Assembly: GCF_014650435.1 (NCBI RefSeq)
Contig: NZ_BMUY01000007.1
Coordinates: 124,001 to 188,000 of the forward strand
DNA: 64,000 nt
Origin: Streptomyces tendae
Lineage (GTDB): Bacteria; Actinomycetota; Actinomycetes; Streptomycetales; Streptomycetaceae
Direction: 5' to 3'
Shown piece by piece: positions 1-8,546 of this stretch (position 1 is its first letter; every line of letters starts with the position of its first letter). The position numbers were made by a program, and so were the translations under genes. Under the pieces are notes generated by a model. That model did not search any database. It saw only the letters and a list, made by a program, of their open reading frames with translations, and was not told the origin of the DNA.

Positions 1-697
1 CGCCCTCTCCGGGCATCCGCTGGATACGGGGCGGCACCCACACCTCGGTGGCGCCGGGGACGACGCGGGCGAGCAGACAGTCCCGGGGGTCGACATGGTT
101 GCCCTCCGCGGCCTCCACCATGAGGACGACACCGACCCGGCCGCGGTCCGACTTCACCTCGGTACGGATCCCCGGATCGAGGTCGAGTGCGGCAAGCGCC
201 CGGCGTACCCCGGCCTCGTCCACCCTGCCGTCCCGCGGGACCCGGGGGAGCGCCGCCCGCAGCTCCTCGCCCGGCAGCCGGGGCGGCTCCGGTGGCGGGG
301 CGAAGGCCAGGGCGGGGTCCTCCGGGCAGTCCACGGCATGCGGGTCCTCGCGCCACCGTGTCTCGGGGGACACACGTACCGTGAAACAGCGCCGGACGGT
401 GATCTCCTCCAGGTCGACCCACCTGTTGTACGCGGAGCCGGACGTGCGGACGACCAGGTCGATGCCGTCACCGGCCTGTGTGGAGGTCCCCGTCACCCGC
501 ATCACCTCCACGCCCTCGATCTGCGAGGCGGCCCACCCGACCTCCTCCGCCGTACGGGGGCGGCGACCGTCCAACTGCTCGGCCGCCTTCCTCGCGGCGT
601 CCCGTGCGACATCGGTCGCCTCGCTCTCGGAGGACCGGGCCGGTCCGCAGCCGGCGGTGAACAGCAACAGCGGGGCGAGCAGCAGTATTCGGCGCAC
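1..697 (-). CDS. putative lipoprotein, truncated by the window edge
   Basis: The reading frame opens with GTG at 695-697, preceded on the minus strand by GGAAGGA about seven bases upstream, and runs off the left edge without a stop. The first residues are MRRILLLAPLLLFTAGCGP, a lipoprotein signal peptide with lipobox TAGC, so the mature protein should be anchored on the outer face of the membrane. After the anchor comes an Ala/Arg/Glu-rich helical stretch, then mixed sequence with two further cysteines near residues 103 and 122. I do not recognise the family. It is divergent from the phytase-like gene at 870. The start is well supported; the function is unknown. Confidence 0.72.
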   Translation of the reverse strand, partial: MRRILLLAPLLLFTAGCGPARSSESEATDVARDAARKAAEQLDGRRPRTAEEVGWAASQIEGVEVMRVTGTSTQAGDGIDLVVRTSGSAYNRWVDLEEITVRRCFTVRVSPETRWREDPHAVDCPEDPALAFAPPPEPPRLPGEELRAALPRVPRDGRVDEAGVRRALAALDLDPGIRTEVKSDRGRVGVVLMVEAAEGNHVDPRDCLLARVVPGATEVWVPPRIQRMPGEG

Positions 698-869
698 GCG
701 CCCATCCTTCCACCGAGCACCGCCACGAGCGGCGTCCCGAGCGAACCGGCCGAGAGGGCACCCCGGACCGCGTCCTCCTGGACTTCGCCCGCCGTTCACC
801 CGCCGTCCGCGGAGCACTCGTCCTCGGCTGAGAGCGTGCGGCGACGGAGTGGACCGGACCGGAGGAAAG

Positions 870-3215
870 ATGTCCCCCAAGAGCAAGAGAACCCGCGCCG
901 CGCTGACCGCACTGGTCGTGGCCGCCGGCACCCTGGCGACCACGGGAGCCGTGCAGGCGGAGCGGACGCACCCCGGGCAGCAGCAACAGCACCGGCGGCC
1001 GGGCCTGTTCGAGCGCACCGCCACCTACCCGGTCTTCCAGAACCGTCCGGCCGGTGACGACCCGGCGGCCGGCACCGTCGCGGAGATCTCCTCGGTCAGC
1101 GAGGACGGCCGCACCCTCGTCCACACCGACGCGGTGGCCCGGCGGATCGGCTTCCTGGACATCACCGACCCCGGCCGGCCGCGCGGCCTCGGCACCCTGT
1201 CACTGGCCCGGCTCGGCGACGCCGAGGACGAGCCGACCTCGGTGACCGTCGTCGGCGAGTACGTCCTGGTGGTCGTCAACACCAGCGCGAGCCACGCCCG
1301 GCCCTCCGGACGGCTCGACGTCGTCTCGCTGCGCGAGCGCGAGCGGGTGGCGAGCTTCGACCTCGGCGGGCAGCCCGACTCCATCGCCCTCAGCAAGGAC
1401 AAGCGGTACGCCGCCGTCGCGATCGAGAACGAACGGGACGAGGACGCGACCCCGCCCGGCCGCGACAAGGGCGACCTGCCGCAGGCACCGGCCGGCTTCG
1501 TGCAGATCCTCGACCTGGGCCGGGGCGCCACGCCCGCGCACTGGCGGACCCGGGCGGTCCCGCTGACCCGGGCCGACGGCCGGGCGCTGCCGGTGCTGGC
1601 CGAGGCCGGCATCACCGAACCGACGGACCCGGAGCCGGAGTACGTCTCCGTCAACGGCCGCAACCAACTCGCCGTGACGCTCCAGGAGAACAACGGCGTC
1701 GTCCTCGTCGACCTGCCGACCGGCCGGATCACCAAGGCGTTCAGCGCCGGCACGGCCTCGGTGCGCGGCATCGACACCGTCGACGACGGCACGATCGACC
1801 AGAGCGGCGCCATCGAGGACGTCCCGCGCGAACCCGACGCCGTCGGCTGGATCGACGACCGCTACCTCGCCACCGCCAACGAGGGCGACTGGCGCGGCGG
1901 CACCCGCGGCTGGTCCGTGTTCGACAGCCGCACCGGCAGGCCCGCCTGGGACGCGGGCAACAGCTTCGAACGGCTCGCCGTCCGACACGGCCTGCACAAC
2001 GAGGACCGGGCCGGGAAGAAGGGCTCCGAGCCGGAGGGCATCGCGATCGCCGAGTACGACGGCGTGCCCTACGCCTTCGTCGGCTCGGAGCGCGACAACT
2101 TCGTGGCGGTCTACGACGTCAGCCGTCCCACCCGGCCGGTCTTCCGCCAGATACTGCCCGCCACCAACGGCCCCGAGGGCCTGCTGCCCATCCCGGCGCG
2201 CGGACTGCTCGCGGTCTCCAGCGAGGAGGACGACGCCGAGGCGGGCGTACGCGCGTCCGTGAGCCTGTTCCGCCTGGGCCGGGGCAGCGACCGCACCCCC
2301 TCGTTCCCCGGCATCGTCTCGGCCGACGACTCCGACGGTGCCCCCATCGGCTGGGGAGCGCTCGGCGCGCTGTCCGCGGCGCCCGGAAAGCCGCACCAGC
2401 TCTACACGGTCACCGACGCCGCGTACTCCACCACCCGCGTCCTCACCGTCGACACGGCCCACCGCCCCGCGGTCGTCACCCGGCAGCTGACCGTCAAGGA
2501 CGCCGCGGGCCGGCCCGTCGGCTATGACGCCGAGGGCATCCACGCCCGGCCGCAGGGCGGTTTCTGGCTCGCCGTCGAGGGCGGGACGGGCGCGGAGAAC
2601 AAGCTCGTCCGGCTCGACGCGCGGGGCGTGACCCGGCAGGTCGTCCCGCTGCCGGCGAACGTCGCCGCGGGCCTGGGCAAGCAGGGCTTCGAGGGGGTCA
2701 CCGCCACGACGGACCGGCGCGGCCACGAGATCCTCTGGGCCGCCCTCCAGCGCGAGGTCGCGGGCGACCCGGCGGGCGTCGTACGGCTGGGACGCTACGA
2801 CGTGACCGCCGGCACCTGGAGCTGGTACGGATACCGGCTGGAATCCACCGGCACGCCCGGCGACTGGCTGGGGCTCTCCGAGATCACCGTGGTCCAGGAC
2901 CGGCTCGCGGTCATCGAGCGCGACAAGCTCAACGGCCCGGCCGCCGAGGTCAAGCGGATCTACACCGTCGACCTGCCGACGTCGGCGGCGCCCTCGGGAG
3001 CCCTGCGGGTCCTGCCGAAGCGGCTCGCGCACGACGTGCTGCCCGACCTGCGGGCCACGAACGGCTGGACGCAGGAGAAGCTCGAAGGGCTGACGGTGGG
3101 CGGTGACGGCCACGTGTACGCCGTCACCGACAACGACGGCCTGGACGACGCGACCGGGGAGACCGTGTTCCTGGATCTCGGCACGGACCGGCGGGTCTTC
3201 GGCCGCCGCCACTGA
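870..3215 (+). CDS. secreted esterase-like/phytase-like family protein
   Basis: The 781-residue protein starts at ATG 870 behind GGAGGAAAG. The frame stays open further upstream, but that part has no ribosome site. An N-terminal signal peptide (MSPKSKRTRAALTALVVAAG, cleavage probably after AVQA) indicates export. The first half reads as a repeated beta-propeller-like module (about residues 60-470). The C-terminal half (about 480-781) carries the pattern of the 'esterase-like activity of phytase' family, with YDAEGIHARPQGGFWLAVEG, GFEGVT and a terminal KLEGLTVGGDGHVYAVTDNDG. Acidic clusters of this kind bind calcium in phytase-like propellers. The substrate is unknown; phosphoesters are the family expectation. 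A strong hairpin follows the stop codon. Confidence 0.85.
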   Translation: MSPKSKRTRAALTALVVAAGTLATTGAVQAERTHPGQQQQHRRPGLFERTATYPVFQNRPAGDDPAAGTVAEISSVSEDGRTLVHTDAVARRIGFLDITDPGRPRGLGTLSLARLGDAEDEPTSVTVVGEYVLVVVNTSASHARPSGRLDVVSLRERERVASFDLGGQPDSIALSKDKRYAAVAIENERDEDATPPGRDKGDLPQAPAGFVQILDLGRGATPAHWRTRAVPLTRADGRALPVLAEAGITEPTDPEPEYVSVNGRNQLAVTLQENNGVVLVDLPTGRITKAFSAGTASVRGIDTVDDGTIDQSGAIEDVPREPDAVGWIDDRYLATANEGDWRGGTRGWSVFDSRTGRPAWDAGNSFERLAVRHGLHNEDRAGKKGSEPEGIAIAEYDGVPYAFVGSERDNFVAVYDVSRPTRPVFRQILPATNGPEGLLPIPARGLLAVSSEEDDAEAGVRASVSLFRLGRGSDRTPSFPGIVSADDSDGAPIGWGALGALSAAPGKPHQLYTVTDAAYSTTRVLTVDTAHRPAVVTRQLTVKDAAGRPVGYDAEGIHARPQGGFWLAVEGGTGAENKLVRLDARGVTRQVVPLPANVAAGLGKQGFEGVTATTDRRGHEILWAALQREVAGDPAGVVRLGRYDVTAGTWSWYGYRLESTGTPGDWLGLSEITVVQDRLAVIERDKLNGPAAEVKRIYTVDLPTSAAPSGALRVLPKRLAHDVLPDLRATNGWTQEKLEGLTVGGDGHVYAVTDNDGLDDATGETVFLDLGTDRRVFGRRH

Positions 3216-3225
3216 CGCCGGGACG

Positions 3226-3258
3226 GGGGAGGGCCCGGCAGCGCGGCCGGCCCTCCCC
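3226..3258. terminator. bidirectional terminator-like hairpin
   Basis: Ten-base arms GGGGAGGGCC (3226-3235) and GGCCCTCCCC (3249-3258) face each other across a 13-base loop, between the convergent phytase-like and VOC genes. There is no T tract, which is usual for Streptomyces terminators. Confidence 0.6.
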
Positions 3259-3295
3259 TCCCGGGCAGCCGTGAGCCGGGTGCTCGCGCGGCGCG

Positions 3296-4033
3296 TCAGC
3301 CCCGGCCGAGGACGCAGAACTCGTTGCCCGCGGGGTCGGCCATGACGACCCAGGAGACGTCGCCCTGGCCCACGTCCGCCCGTGTCGCGCCGAGACCTTC
3401 GAGCCGGGCGACCTCCCTCGCCTGGTCCTCGACCGGGTCCGACATCACGTCGAGATGGATGCGGTTCCACACGACGTCGTCGTCCGAGGTGCGGCGGAAC
3501 TCGAGGTAGGGCCCGACACCCTTGGCGGAGCGCAGGAGTGCACGGTCGTCGGTCAGCCGGTGGACGGTCCAGTCGATCGCCCCGCCCCAGAACCGGGCCA
3601 TCTCCCGCGGGTCGGCGCAGTCGACGACCACCGCCGCGATCGGCCCCGTGTCCCGGTAGAGATCGCGGGGCTCCAGGACGCCGAACACGTTGCCCTCCGG
3701 GTCGGCCATCACCTGCCACGGTGTGTCGTCCCCGACCACGTCGATGTGCGTCGCCCCGAGTTCCTCCAGGCGGCCGACCAACTCCGCCTGGTGGGCGTCG
3801 GAGGTGGTGGCCAACTCGATGCGCACCCGGTACCTCACCGTCTCCGGGTCCGGGACGCGGACCAGATCGACGCAGACGGCGGACGGGTCCGGCCAGTCGA
3901 AACCCACGGGCTCCAGGTTGGTGACGCCCGGCCCTTCACTCGACATGCTCCAGCCGAGCGCCTGAGCCCAGAACCGGCCGAGCGTCGAGTCGTTCCGGGC
4001 CTTGAAGTTCACCTGTACGAGTTCCAACGTCAT
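3296..4033 (-). CDS. VOC family protein with two glyoxalase-type domains
   Basis: The 245-residue protein consists of two tandem vicinal-oxygen-chelate modules. The first begins MTLELVQVNFKARN and ends near VMADPEGNVFGVLEPRD; the second begins TGPIAAVVVDCADPREMARF and ends VVMADPAGNEFCVLGRG. The repeated 'DPxGNxFxVL' strand, which supplies the metal-side glutamate or its equivalent, marks the end of each module. Such proteins include glyoxalases, dioxygenases and antibiotic-binding resistance proteins; the substrate cannot be read here. I chose ATG 4033 because AGGG lies about eight bases upstream; an in-frame GTG at 4042 is less likely. The gene converges with the phytase-like gene. Confidence 0.85.
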   Translation of the reverse strand: MTLELVQVNFKARNDSTLGRFWAQALGWSMSSEGPGVTNLEPVGFDWPDPSAVCVDLVRVPDPETVRYRVRIELATTSDAHQAELVGRLEELGATHIDVVGDDTPWQVMADPEGNVFGVLEPRDLYRDTGPIAAVVVDCADPREMARFWGGAIDWTVHRLTDDRALLRSAKGVGPYLEFRRTSDDDVVWNRIHLDVMSDPVEDQAREVARLEGLGATRADVGQGDVSWVVMADPAGNEFCVLGRG

Positions 4034-4069
4034 CCCGTACACCCTAGTGGCCCGGAACGGCAGGGCGGC

Positions 4070-4357
4070 TCAGCAGGTGCGGCCGGTGTACCAGGCGCCG
4101 TCGATGTCGGAGCTGGAGCCGATCCAGGTCACGCCGGGCACCACGCACCGTTCGCTGTTGGGCCCCCAGTCGTCGATCTCGATGACGATGTGCGAGCCGT
4201 CCGAGGTGCAGTGGTTGTAGTAGGCGTCGGAGGCGGTCTCGTAGAAGCCGCAGGGGTTGGCCGCGGCCGGACCGGCGCTCAGGGTGACGGCGCCGGCGGA
4301 GGCGAGCACCAGCGCGAGGGAGGCGAGGGCGCCGGTCACGATACGACGAGGTGACAA
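4070..4357 (-). CDS. small secreted protein, DUF6355-like
   Basis: The 95-residue protein begins at a TTG codon (4355-4357) with GGAG six bases upstream. A classical signal peptide (MSPRRIVTGALASLALVLAS, cleavage after AAA) precedes a mature domain of about 60 residues with four cysteines (CGFYETASDAYYNHC, ERC and the C-terminal GRTC), so two disulfides are likely outside the cell. The sequence resembles small actinobacterial proteins annotated as DUF6355 'natural product biosynthesis' proteins, but I know of no demonstrated function. It lies 36 bases downstream of the VOC gene's start on the same strand and could share a transcript with it. Confidence 0.75.
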   Translation of the reverse strand: MSPRRIVTGALASLALVLASAGAVTLSAGPAAANPCGFYETASDAYYNHCTSDGSHIVIEIDDWGPNSERCVVPGVTWIGSSSDIDGAWYTGRTC

Positions 4358-4525
4358 GGTGAGCTCCGTTCAGTGGGGATCGTCGGCCGAACTGCCGGTG
4401 TCCGTCGATCCGTTGCCATTGCGAGGCCCAGGCTCGCAGCTCAGGGCAGCCGTTTTGATCAACGAAGGCCCCGTTCACCCGGCGAATCGATTCACTGCTG
4501 CGCCGATCAGTTGATCTCCGCCGGT

Positions 4526-4585
4526 TCACCGGACGGGGTCACCGAACCAGCTTCACCGAACCGCTTCACCGGAAGGCGTCACCGA
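4526..4585. repeat. five TCACCG-centred repeats, 13-14 nt apart
   Basis: TCACCG recurs at 4526, 4539, 4553, 4566 and 4579, followed each time by A or G. The spacing is 13, 14, 13 and 13 bases. On the minus strand the unit reads CGGTGA plus seven variable bases. The last copy overlaps the stop codon of the CorA-like gene. No coding gene lies between 4358 and 4578; this array is its only notable content besides the promoter region of the small secreted gene. Confidence 0.65.
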
Positions 4586-5964
4586 CCGTGCCGCCGGGAC
4601 CGGCGGAGCCGCGGGCGCCGGGTGCGTCGGGCGGGAGCGGCGGCGTCCGGGGCGGACAGGCGCAGCGATATACGGCGGCGTGCGACCAGGCCGACCGCGA
4701 TCAGCAGCAGGAACGGCAACCACGCGATCGCGTACGCGACGCCGTAGTGCTGGATGTCCAGGATCGACCGGCGGGAGTCGACGTCGCTGCTGTTGACGCC
4801 GAAGTACGCCAGCAGCAGCGCGGGCGGGAGCGCGATGAGCGAGCCCACGGCGATCACCGCGGCCAGCACCCGGTCCCGGTCCTCGGCGTACTGCTGGGAC
4901 GCCGTCTCGAGGTCCACGCGGCGCGTCGCCAGCACGGCGTTCACGCGCTCGACGATGCGGGAGGTGTTGGCCAGCGCGTCCGCCAGCGACGAGACGTCGC
5001 GCAGTGACGAGTGGAAGCTCTCTACCAGCAGCTCCGGTATGAGGATCGTGTCGGCGTAGGCCTCGACGCTGAAGCTCAGGTCGAGTTGGAGGTCGTTGAG
5101 CCGGCGCGAGAGCTGCCCGACCAGGGCACGGGCGTCGTCCGTCGTCTCGACTGCCGCGGCCCGGTCGAGTTCCAGCGCCTCGAACGCCTGCCGCCGGATG
5201 CGGTGCACGGCCGCGACCGCGGTGAGGATGCCGGCGGCGGCCAGCCCGAACGCGTTCTCCACCGGCGGGGCGTAGCCGACGATCACTGACACGCCCCTGC
5301 CGTGCGCGACCATGGTCTGCCCCGCGTTGTTCAGCGTCTCGGGCCGCCGGATGCCCAGTGTGGCGCCGGTGTGGCTGTCCAGCGTGCCGCGCAGCACGAT
5401 GGTCACCACGTCCTGGCCGACCGCGTCGCCGGGCACGTGTTCGGCCAACAGCCGCCGGGCGAGGGCCGCTCCGGGGAACACGCTCTGGTGGACGTTCCGC
5501 CCGAACTCGAGCGGCGGCCGGCCGGTGGGCCCGTCCGGGACGCCGTACACCCGCAGGCGCGCGTCGAGCCACTCGGTCAGCGGCACGCCGTCGACGCGGG
5601 TGGCGGAGCGGTTCTGCCAGGTGGCGTAGAGCGTTTCGGCGATGGCGTCCGCGCCGTCGGCGTCGTCCGCGATCTCGACGTCCACGAAGAGCAGCGGGTC
5701 CCGGCGAGGTGTGACGGCCAGGGTGACGGACGCACCGTCGACCCGGACCGCGTTCGGCGGCAGCGTGATGTCGACGACGCGCTCGTGCAGCACCAGCCGG
5801 GGCAGCAGCAGTTCGGCTGCCTCGACGTGGGCGGTGAACCGGCCGAGTCCGAGTGCCTCGGACAGCGGGCGGAGCATGTCGTCGGGAACCTGCACCTGCG
5901 GCGTGAGGTTGTACATCAACAGCAGGCGCGTACGAGTCCTGACAGCTGCGTCGGACCGTGGCAC
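4579..5964 (-). CDS. CorA-like two-TM membrane protein
   Basis: The 461-residue protein starts at GTG 5964 behind GGAGGGG at seven bases. Residues 1 to about 330 are a soluble, partly beta region followed by long helices (RIVERVNAVLATRRVDLETA). Two C-terminal transmembrane segments follow: VLAAVIAVGSLIALPPALLL, ending in YFGVN, then after a short acidic loop AYAIAWLPFLLLIAVGLVA, closed by a very basic tail. The layout, with helical stalk, TM1, a G-x-N tripeptide, a loop, TM2 and a basic end, is that of CorA-type divalent cation channels. The canonical GMN motif is GVN here and the soluble domain is longer than usual. Transport of Mg2+ or another ion is an inference. Confidence 0.7.
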   Translation of the reverse strand: MPRSDAAVRTRTRLLLMYNLTPQVQVPDDMLRPLSEALGLGRFTAHVEAAELLLPRLVLHERVVDITLPPNAVRVDGASVTLAVTPRRDPLLFVDVEIADDADGADAIAETLYATWQNRSATRVDGVPLTEWLDARLRVYGVPDGPTGRPPLEFGRNVHQSVFPGAALARRLLAEHVPGDAVGQDVVTIVLRGTLDSHTGATLGIRRPETLNNAGQTMVAHGRGVSVIVGYAPPVENAFGLAAAGILTAVAAVHRIRRQAFEALELDRAAAVETTDDARALVGQLSRRLNDLQLDLSFSVEAYADTILIPELLVESFHSSLRDVSSLADALANTSRIVERVNAVLATRRVDLETASQQYAEDRDRVLAAVIAVGSLIALPPALLLAYFGVNSSDVDSRRSILDIQHYGVAYAIAWLPFLLLIAVGLVARRRISLRLSAPDAAAPARRTRRPRLRRSRRHGR

Positions 5965-6087
5965 AACGTCCCCCTCCGGCTGACACCCGTGTGGGGCAGC
6001 AGCCTAGGGGTGCCGTCGGTGCAAGGCGATGCCGGAGTCGCGGGACCCCGGTTCGGCAGAGTGACACACGAGTCGAGACGTATCGTC

Positions 6088-6116
6088 TTGCCAAGTCGTG
6101 AAAGACGGCGTACCGT
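6088..6116 (+). promoter_or_regulatory. candidate vegetative promoter of the ABC-F gene
   Basis: TTGCCA (6088-6093) and TACCGT (6111-6116) are separated by 17 bases, a good fit to the HrdB pattern TTGnnn-N17-TAnnnT. The predicted transcript start near 6122-6124 leaves a leader of about 130 bases before the TTG start at 6255. Confidence 0.5.
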
Positions 6117-6150
6117 CCTGCACATGGGTTCCCTGTGAGATCACCGGCGC

Positions 6151-6179
6151 CGACGGCGTAGAGCACCGCTCCGCCGTCG
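6151..6179 (+). promoter_or_regulatory. leader hairpin upstream of the ABC-F gene
   Basis: CGACGGCG (6151-6158) pairs perfectly with CGCCGTCG (6172-6179). Inside, GAGC (6161-6164) pairs with GCTC (6168-6171) around a three-base loop, with only a two-base TA bulge. This is a very stable stem in the middle of the leader, placed where an attenuator would act. Confidence 0.5.
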
Positions 6180-6254
6180 CCGTGCCTCGCCGTGCCGCCG
6201 TCCACCCCGGACCCGGTCCGCGCCGAAATCCGCGCGGCCAGGAGGGACCCGATC

Positions 6255-7955
6255 TTGCACACCTCACAACTCACCCTTTGCCAGGTCACCAAGCGCTACC
6301 CGGGCCGCACCGTCCTGGACCAGGTGTCCTTCACCCTGAAGCCGGGCGAGAAGGCCGGACTCATCGGTGACAACGGCGCCGGCAAGTCCACGCTGCTCAG
6401 GCTTGTGGCAGGACAGGAGCGCCCGGACAGCGGCGAGGTGACCGTGTCCGCCACCGGCGGGATCGGCTATCTGCCGCAGACCATCCCGCTGCCCCCGACC
6501 GCCACCGTCCAGGACGCCGTCGACCTGGCCCTCGCGGACTTGCGGGTTCTGGAGGCGGAGCTGCACCGGGCCGAGCACGCGCTCGGCGACGGCGAGGACC
6601 CCGCGGCGCTCGCCGCGTACGCCGCGCTCCTCGCGCGCTACGAGGCCCGGGGCGGCTACGACGCCGACCACCGGGTGGACATCGCGCTGCACCACCTCGG
6701 CCTGCCGGTACTCCGCCGTGAGCGCCTGCTCGGCACCCTGTCCGGAGGTGAGCGCTCCCGTCTAGCCCTGGCCGGTGTCCTCGCCGGCCGACCGGAAGTC
6801 CTGCTGCTGGACGAGCCGACGAACGACCTGGACGATCAGGCCGTGGAATGGCTGGAGGCGCAACTGCGCGAACACCGCGGCACGGTGCTCGCCGTCACCC
6901 ACGACCGCGTCTTCCTCGAACGCCTGACCACAACGATCCTGGAGGCGGAGGCCGGGAAGGTCACCCGCTACGGCGACGGCTACACCGGCTACCGGACGGC
7001 GAAGGCGGCGGAGCGCCGACGCCGACTCCAGGAGTACGAGGAATGGCGGTCCGAGCTGGCTCGCAACGACCGGCTGGCCGCCGGTCACGCCGCCCGCCTC
7101 GACGCCATTCCGCGCAAGGCGTCACTGGCCAACTTCGGCCACGGCGGCTTCCGGGCCCGCGGCCGGGCGCACGGCGCGATGTCCCGCATCCGCAACGCCC
7201 GCGAGCGGGTCGAGCGGCTGACCGGGAACCCGGTGGCACCGCCGCCCGACCCGCTGGTCTTCACGGCGCGCATGGCCACCCCGGAGGATGCGGCCGCAGG
7301 TGCCGTCTCCGCCCCCGCGGAACTGCCCGCCGCGCACCTGGAGGACGTACGTCTGGGTGACCGCCTGCATCTGGGCTCCCTGACCCTCCGCCGCGGCGGC
7401 CGGCTTCTCGTCACCGGTCCCAACGGCGCCGGAAAGACGACGCTGCTGAAGCTGCTCGCCGGTGAACTGCGGCCGGAGGAGGGCTCGGTACGAGTGCCGG
7501 GCCGGGTGGGCCATCTGCGTCAGGACGAGACGCCGTGGCCGCCGGACCTGAGGGTCCCCGACGCGTTCGGGCTGGGCCGCGTGGGCGCCGCCGCCGAGCA
7601 CGCCGACGCCCTGCTCGCCCTCGGCCTCTTCCGTCCGGCGGAACTCCGCTTGCGCATGGGCGAGTTGTCGTACGGCCAGCGGCGCCGCGTGGACCTGGCC
7701 CGACTGGTCTCGGAGCCCGCCGACCTCCTGCTGCTCGACGAGCCGACGAACCACCTGTCACCGGCACTGGTCGAGGAACTGGAGGAGGCGCTGACCGGGT
7801 TCACGGGAGCGGTCGTGCTGGTCACCCACGACCGCGCACTGCGGACCCGGTTCCAGGGTGACCATCTGGAACTGCCGGCGGCAGCGGACCGACGCCGGCC
7901 CCGGGCACAGAGACCGGCGTCGGCAGGCTCCGGGTCGGCTAGAAGCCGGGGTTGA
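6255..7955 (+). CDS. ABC-F family ATPase, likely ribosome-protecting
   Basis: The 566-residue cytoplasmic protein has two ATP-binding cassettes and no membrane segments. Cassette 1 has Walker A GDNGAGKST (about residue 37), signature LSGGERSRLALAG and Walker B LLLDEPTNDLD. The interdomain linker is rich in Arg and Glu. Cassette 2 has Walker A GPNGAGKTT, signature LSYGQRRRVDLARL and Walker B LLLDEPTNHLS. This is the ABC-F pattern; actinobacterial members include TlrC-, OleB- and LmrC-type factors that displace antibiotics from the ribosome. I chose TTG 6255 because GGAGGGA lies seven bases upstream; an in-frame GTG at 6192 lacks one. Which drug, if any, is protected against cannot be told. The 3' end overlaps the convergent next gene by 17 bases. 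Confidence 0.88.
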   Translation: MHTSQLTLCQVTKRYPGRTVLDQVSFTLKPGEKAGLIGDNGAGKSTLLRLVAGQERPDSGEVTVSATGGIGYLPQTIPLPPTATVQDAVDLALADLRVLEAELHRAEHALGDGEDPAALAAYAALLARYEARGGYDADHRVDIALHHLGLPVLRRERLLGTLSGGERSRLALAGVLAGRPEVLLLDEPTNDLDDQAVEWLEAQLREHRGTVLAVTHDRVFLERLTTTILEAEAGKVTRYGDGYTGYRTAKAAERRRRLQEYEEWRSELARNDRLAAGHAARLDAIPRKASLANFGHGGFRARGRAHGAMSRIRNARERVERLTGNPVAPPPDPLVFTARMATPEDAAAGAVSAPAELPAAHLEDVRLGDRLHLGSLTLRRGGRLLVTGPNGAGKTTLLKLLAGELRPEEGSVRVPGRVGHLRQDETPWPPDLRVPDAFGLGRVGAAAEHADALLALGLFRPAELRLRMGELSYGQRRRVDLARLVSEPADLLLLDEPTNHLSPALVEELEEALTGFTGAVVLVTHDRALRTRFQGDHLELPAAADRRRPRAQRPASAGSGSARSRG

Positions 7956-8436
7956 GGCAGCTGATGAAGGAACCGCTCTTGTAGTACAGCGGCCACAGCA
8001 TCTCTCCACGGGTCGCCGGCCCGTAGACGCCGTCGGCGGTCACACCGAGGCGGTTGGCCTGGAGCCACCGGACGGCATCCACCGTGCCGGTGCCGTAGCT
8101 GCCGTCCGCCCCGCCGGTGGCGCTGATCCGATTGGCGGCATAGGTGCCGGGGTAGCATGAGAGGATGGCTCGCTGCAGGGCGGTCACGGCGTTCGAACTG
8201 CCCGTCTGGTACTGCATGTAGCAGCTCAGGCCGTTCCCGGTGCGGGCGGGGACCCGGTAGTAGTTGCCGGTGTCCCCCAACCCGTCGGTGCGCTTCACCG
8301 TCGTGTTGCACGGACCGTAGGCGGCGTGGGCCGGCGCGGTCATCATCGGGCTGGCCGTCAGGCCGCCGGCGAAGAGAAGGGCCAGAGCCCCCAGCACTCC
8401 CATCCGCATGCGGAGCGTCATTGATGCTTGTCGCAC
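7939..8436 (-). CDS. secreted peptidoglycan-binding-domain protein
   Basis: The 165-residue protein starts at GTG 8436 with GGAGGG eight bases upstream. The signal peptide (MGVLGALALLFAGGLTASP, cleavage after AHA) leads to a cysteine-containing region and a peptidoglycan-binding domain of the PG_binding_1 type. Its helices read NAVTALQRAILSCYPGTYA and GTVDAVRWLQANRLGVTADG, followed by VYGPATRGEM. Four cysteines probably form disulfides. There is no catalytic domain, so it may be a wall-associated binding protein or an accessory of a hydrolase. It is divergent from the AraC gene. Confidence 0.83.
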   Translation of the reverse strand: MRQASMTLRMRMGVLGALALLFAGGLTASPMMTAPAHAAYGPCNTTVKRTDGLGDTGNYYRVPARTGNGLSCYMQYQTGSSNAVTALQRAILSCYPGTYAANRISATGGADGSYGTGTVDAVRWLQANRLGVTADGVYGPATRGEMLWPLYYKSGSFISCLNPGF

Positions 8437-8546
8437 GATGCAATCCCTCCGGTCTGTGACGTCGTCCCAGTGACGGCCACGCCCATGGACCCTAAAGTCA
8501 TCGTGGGCACCGGACTTTGCCTGCCGTGCAGGGGTGTTTGTCAGTG

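Noticed and set aside
48..869. Plus-strand extension of the phytase-like gene to position 48
   Set aside because: It is antisense to the lipoprotein gene, has random Arg/Pro/Ser-rich composition, and the signal peptide and ribosome site fix the start at 870.
5956..5971. Sixteen identical bases (CCGTGGCACAACGTCC) repeated at 22172-22187, each at the start of a minus-strand gene
   Set aside because: A shared 16-mer is not surprising in 64 kb of strongly biased composition, and the flanks do not agree.
6124..6138. Five-codon frame MGSL-stop as an independent leader-peptide gene
   Set aside because: There is no ribosome site and the position rests on a predicted transcript start, so I mention it only as part of the attenuation hypothesis.
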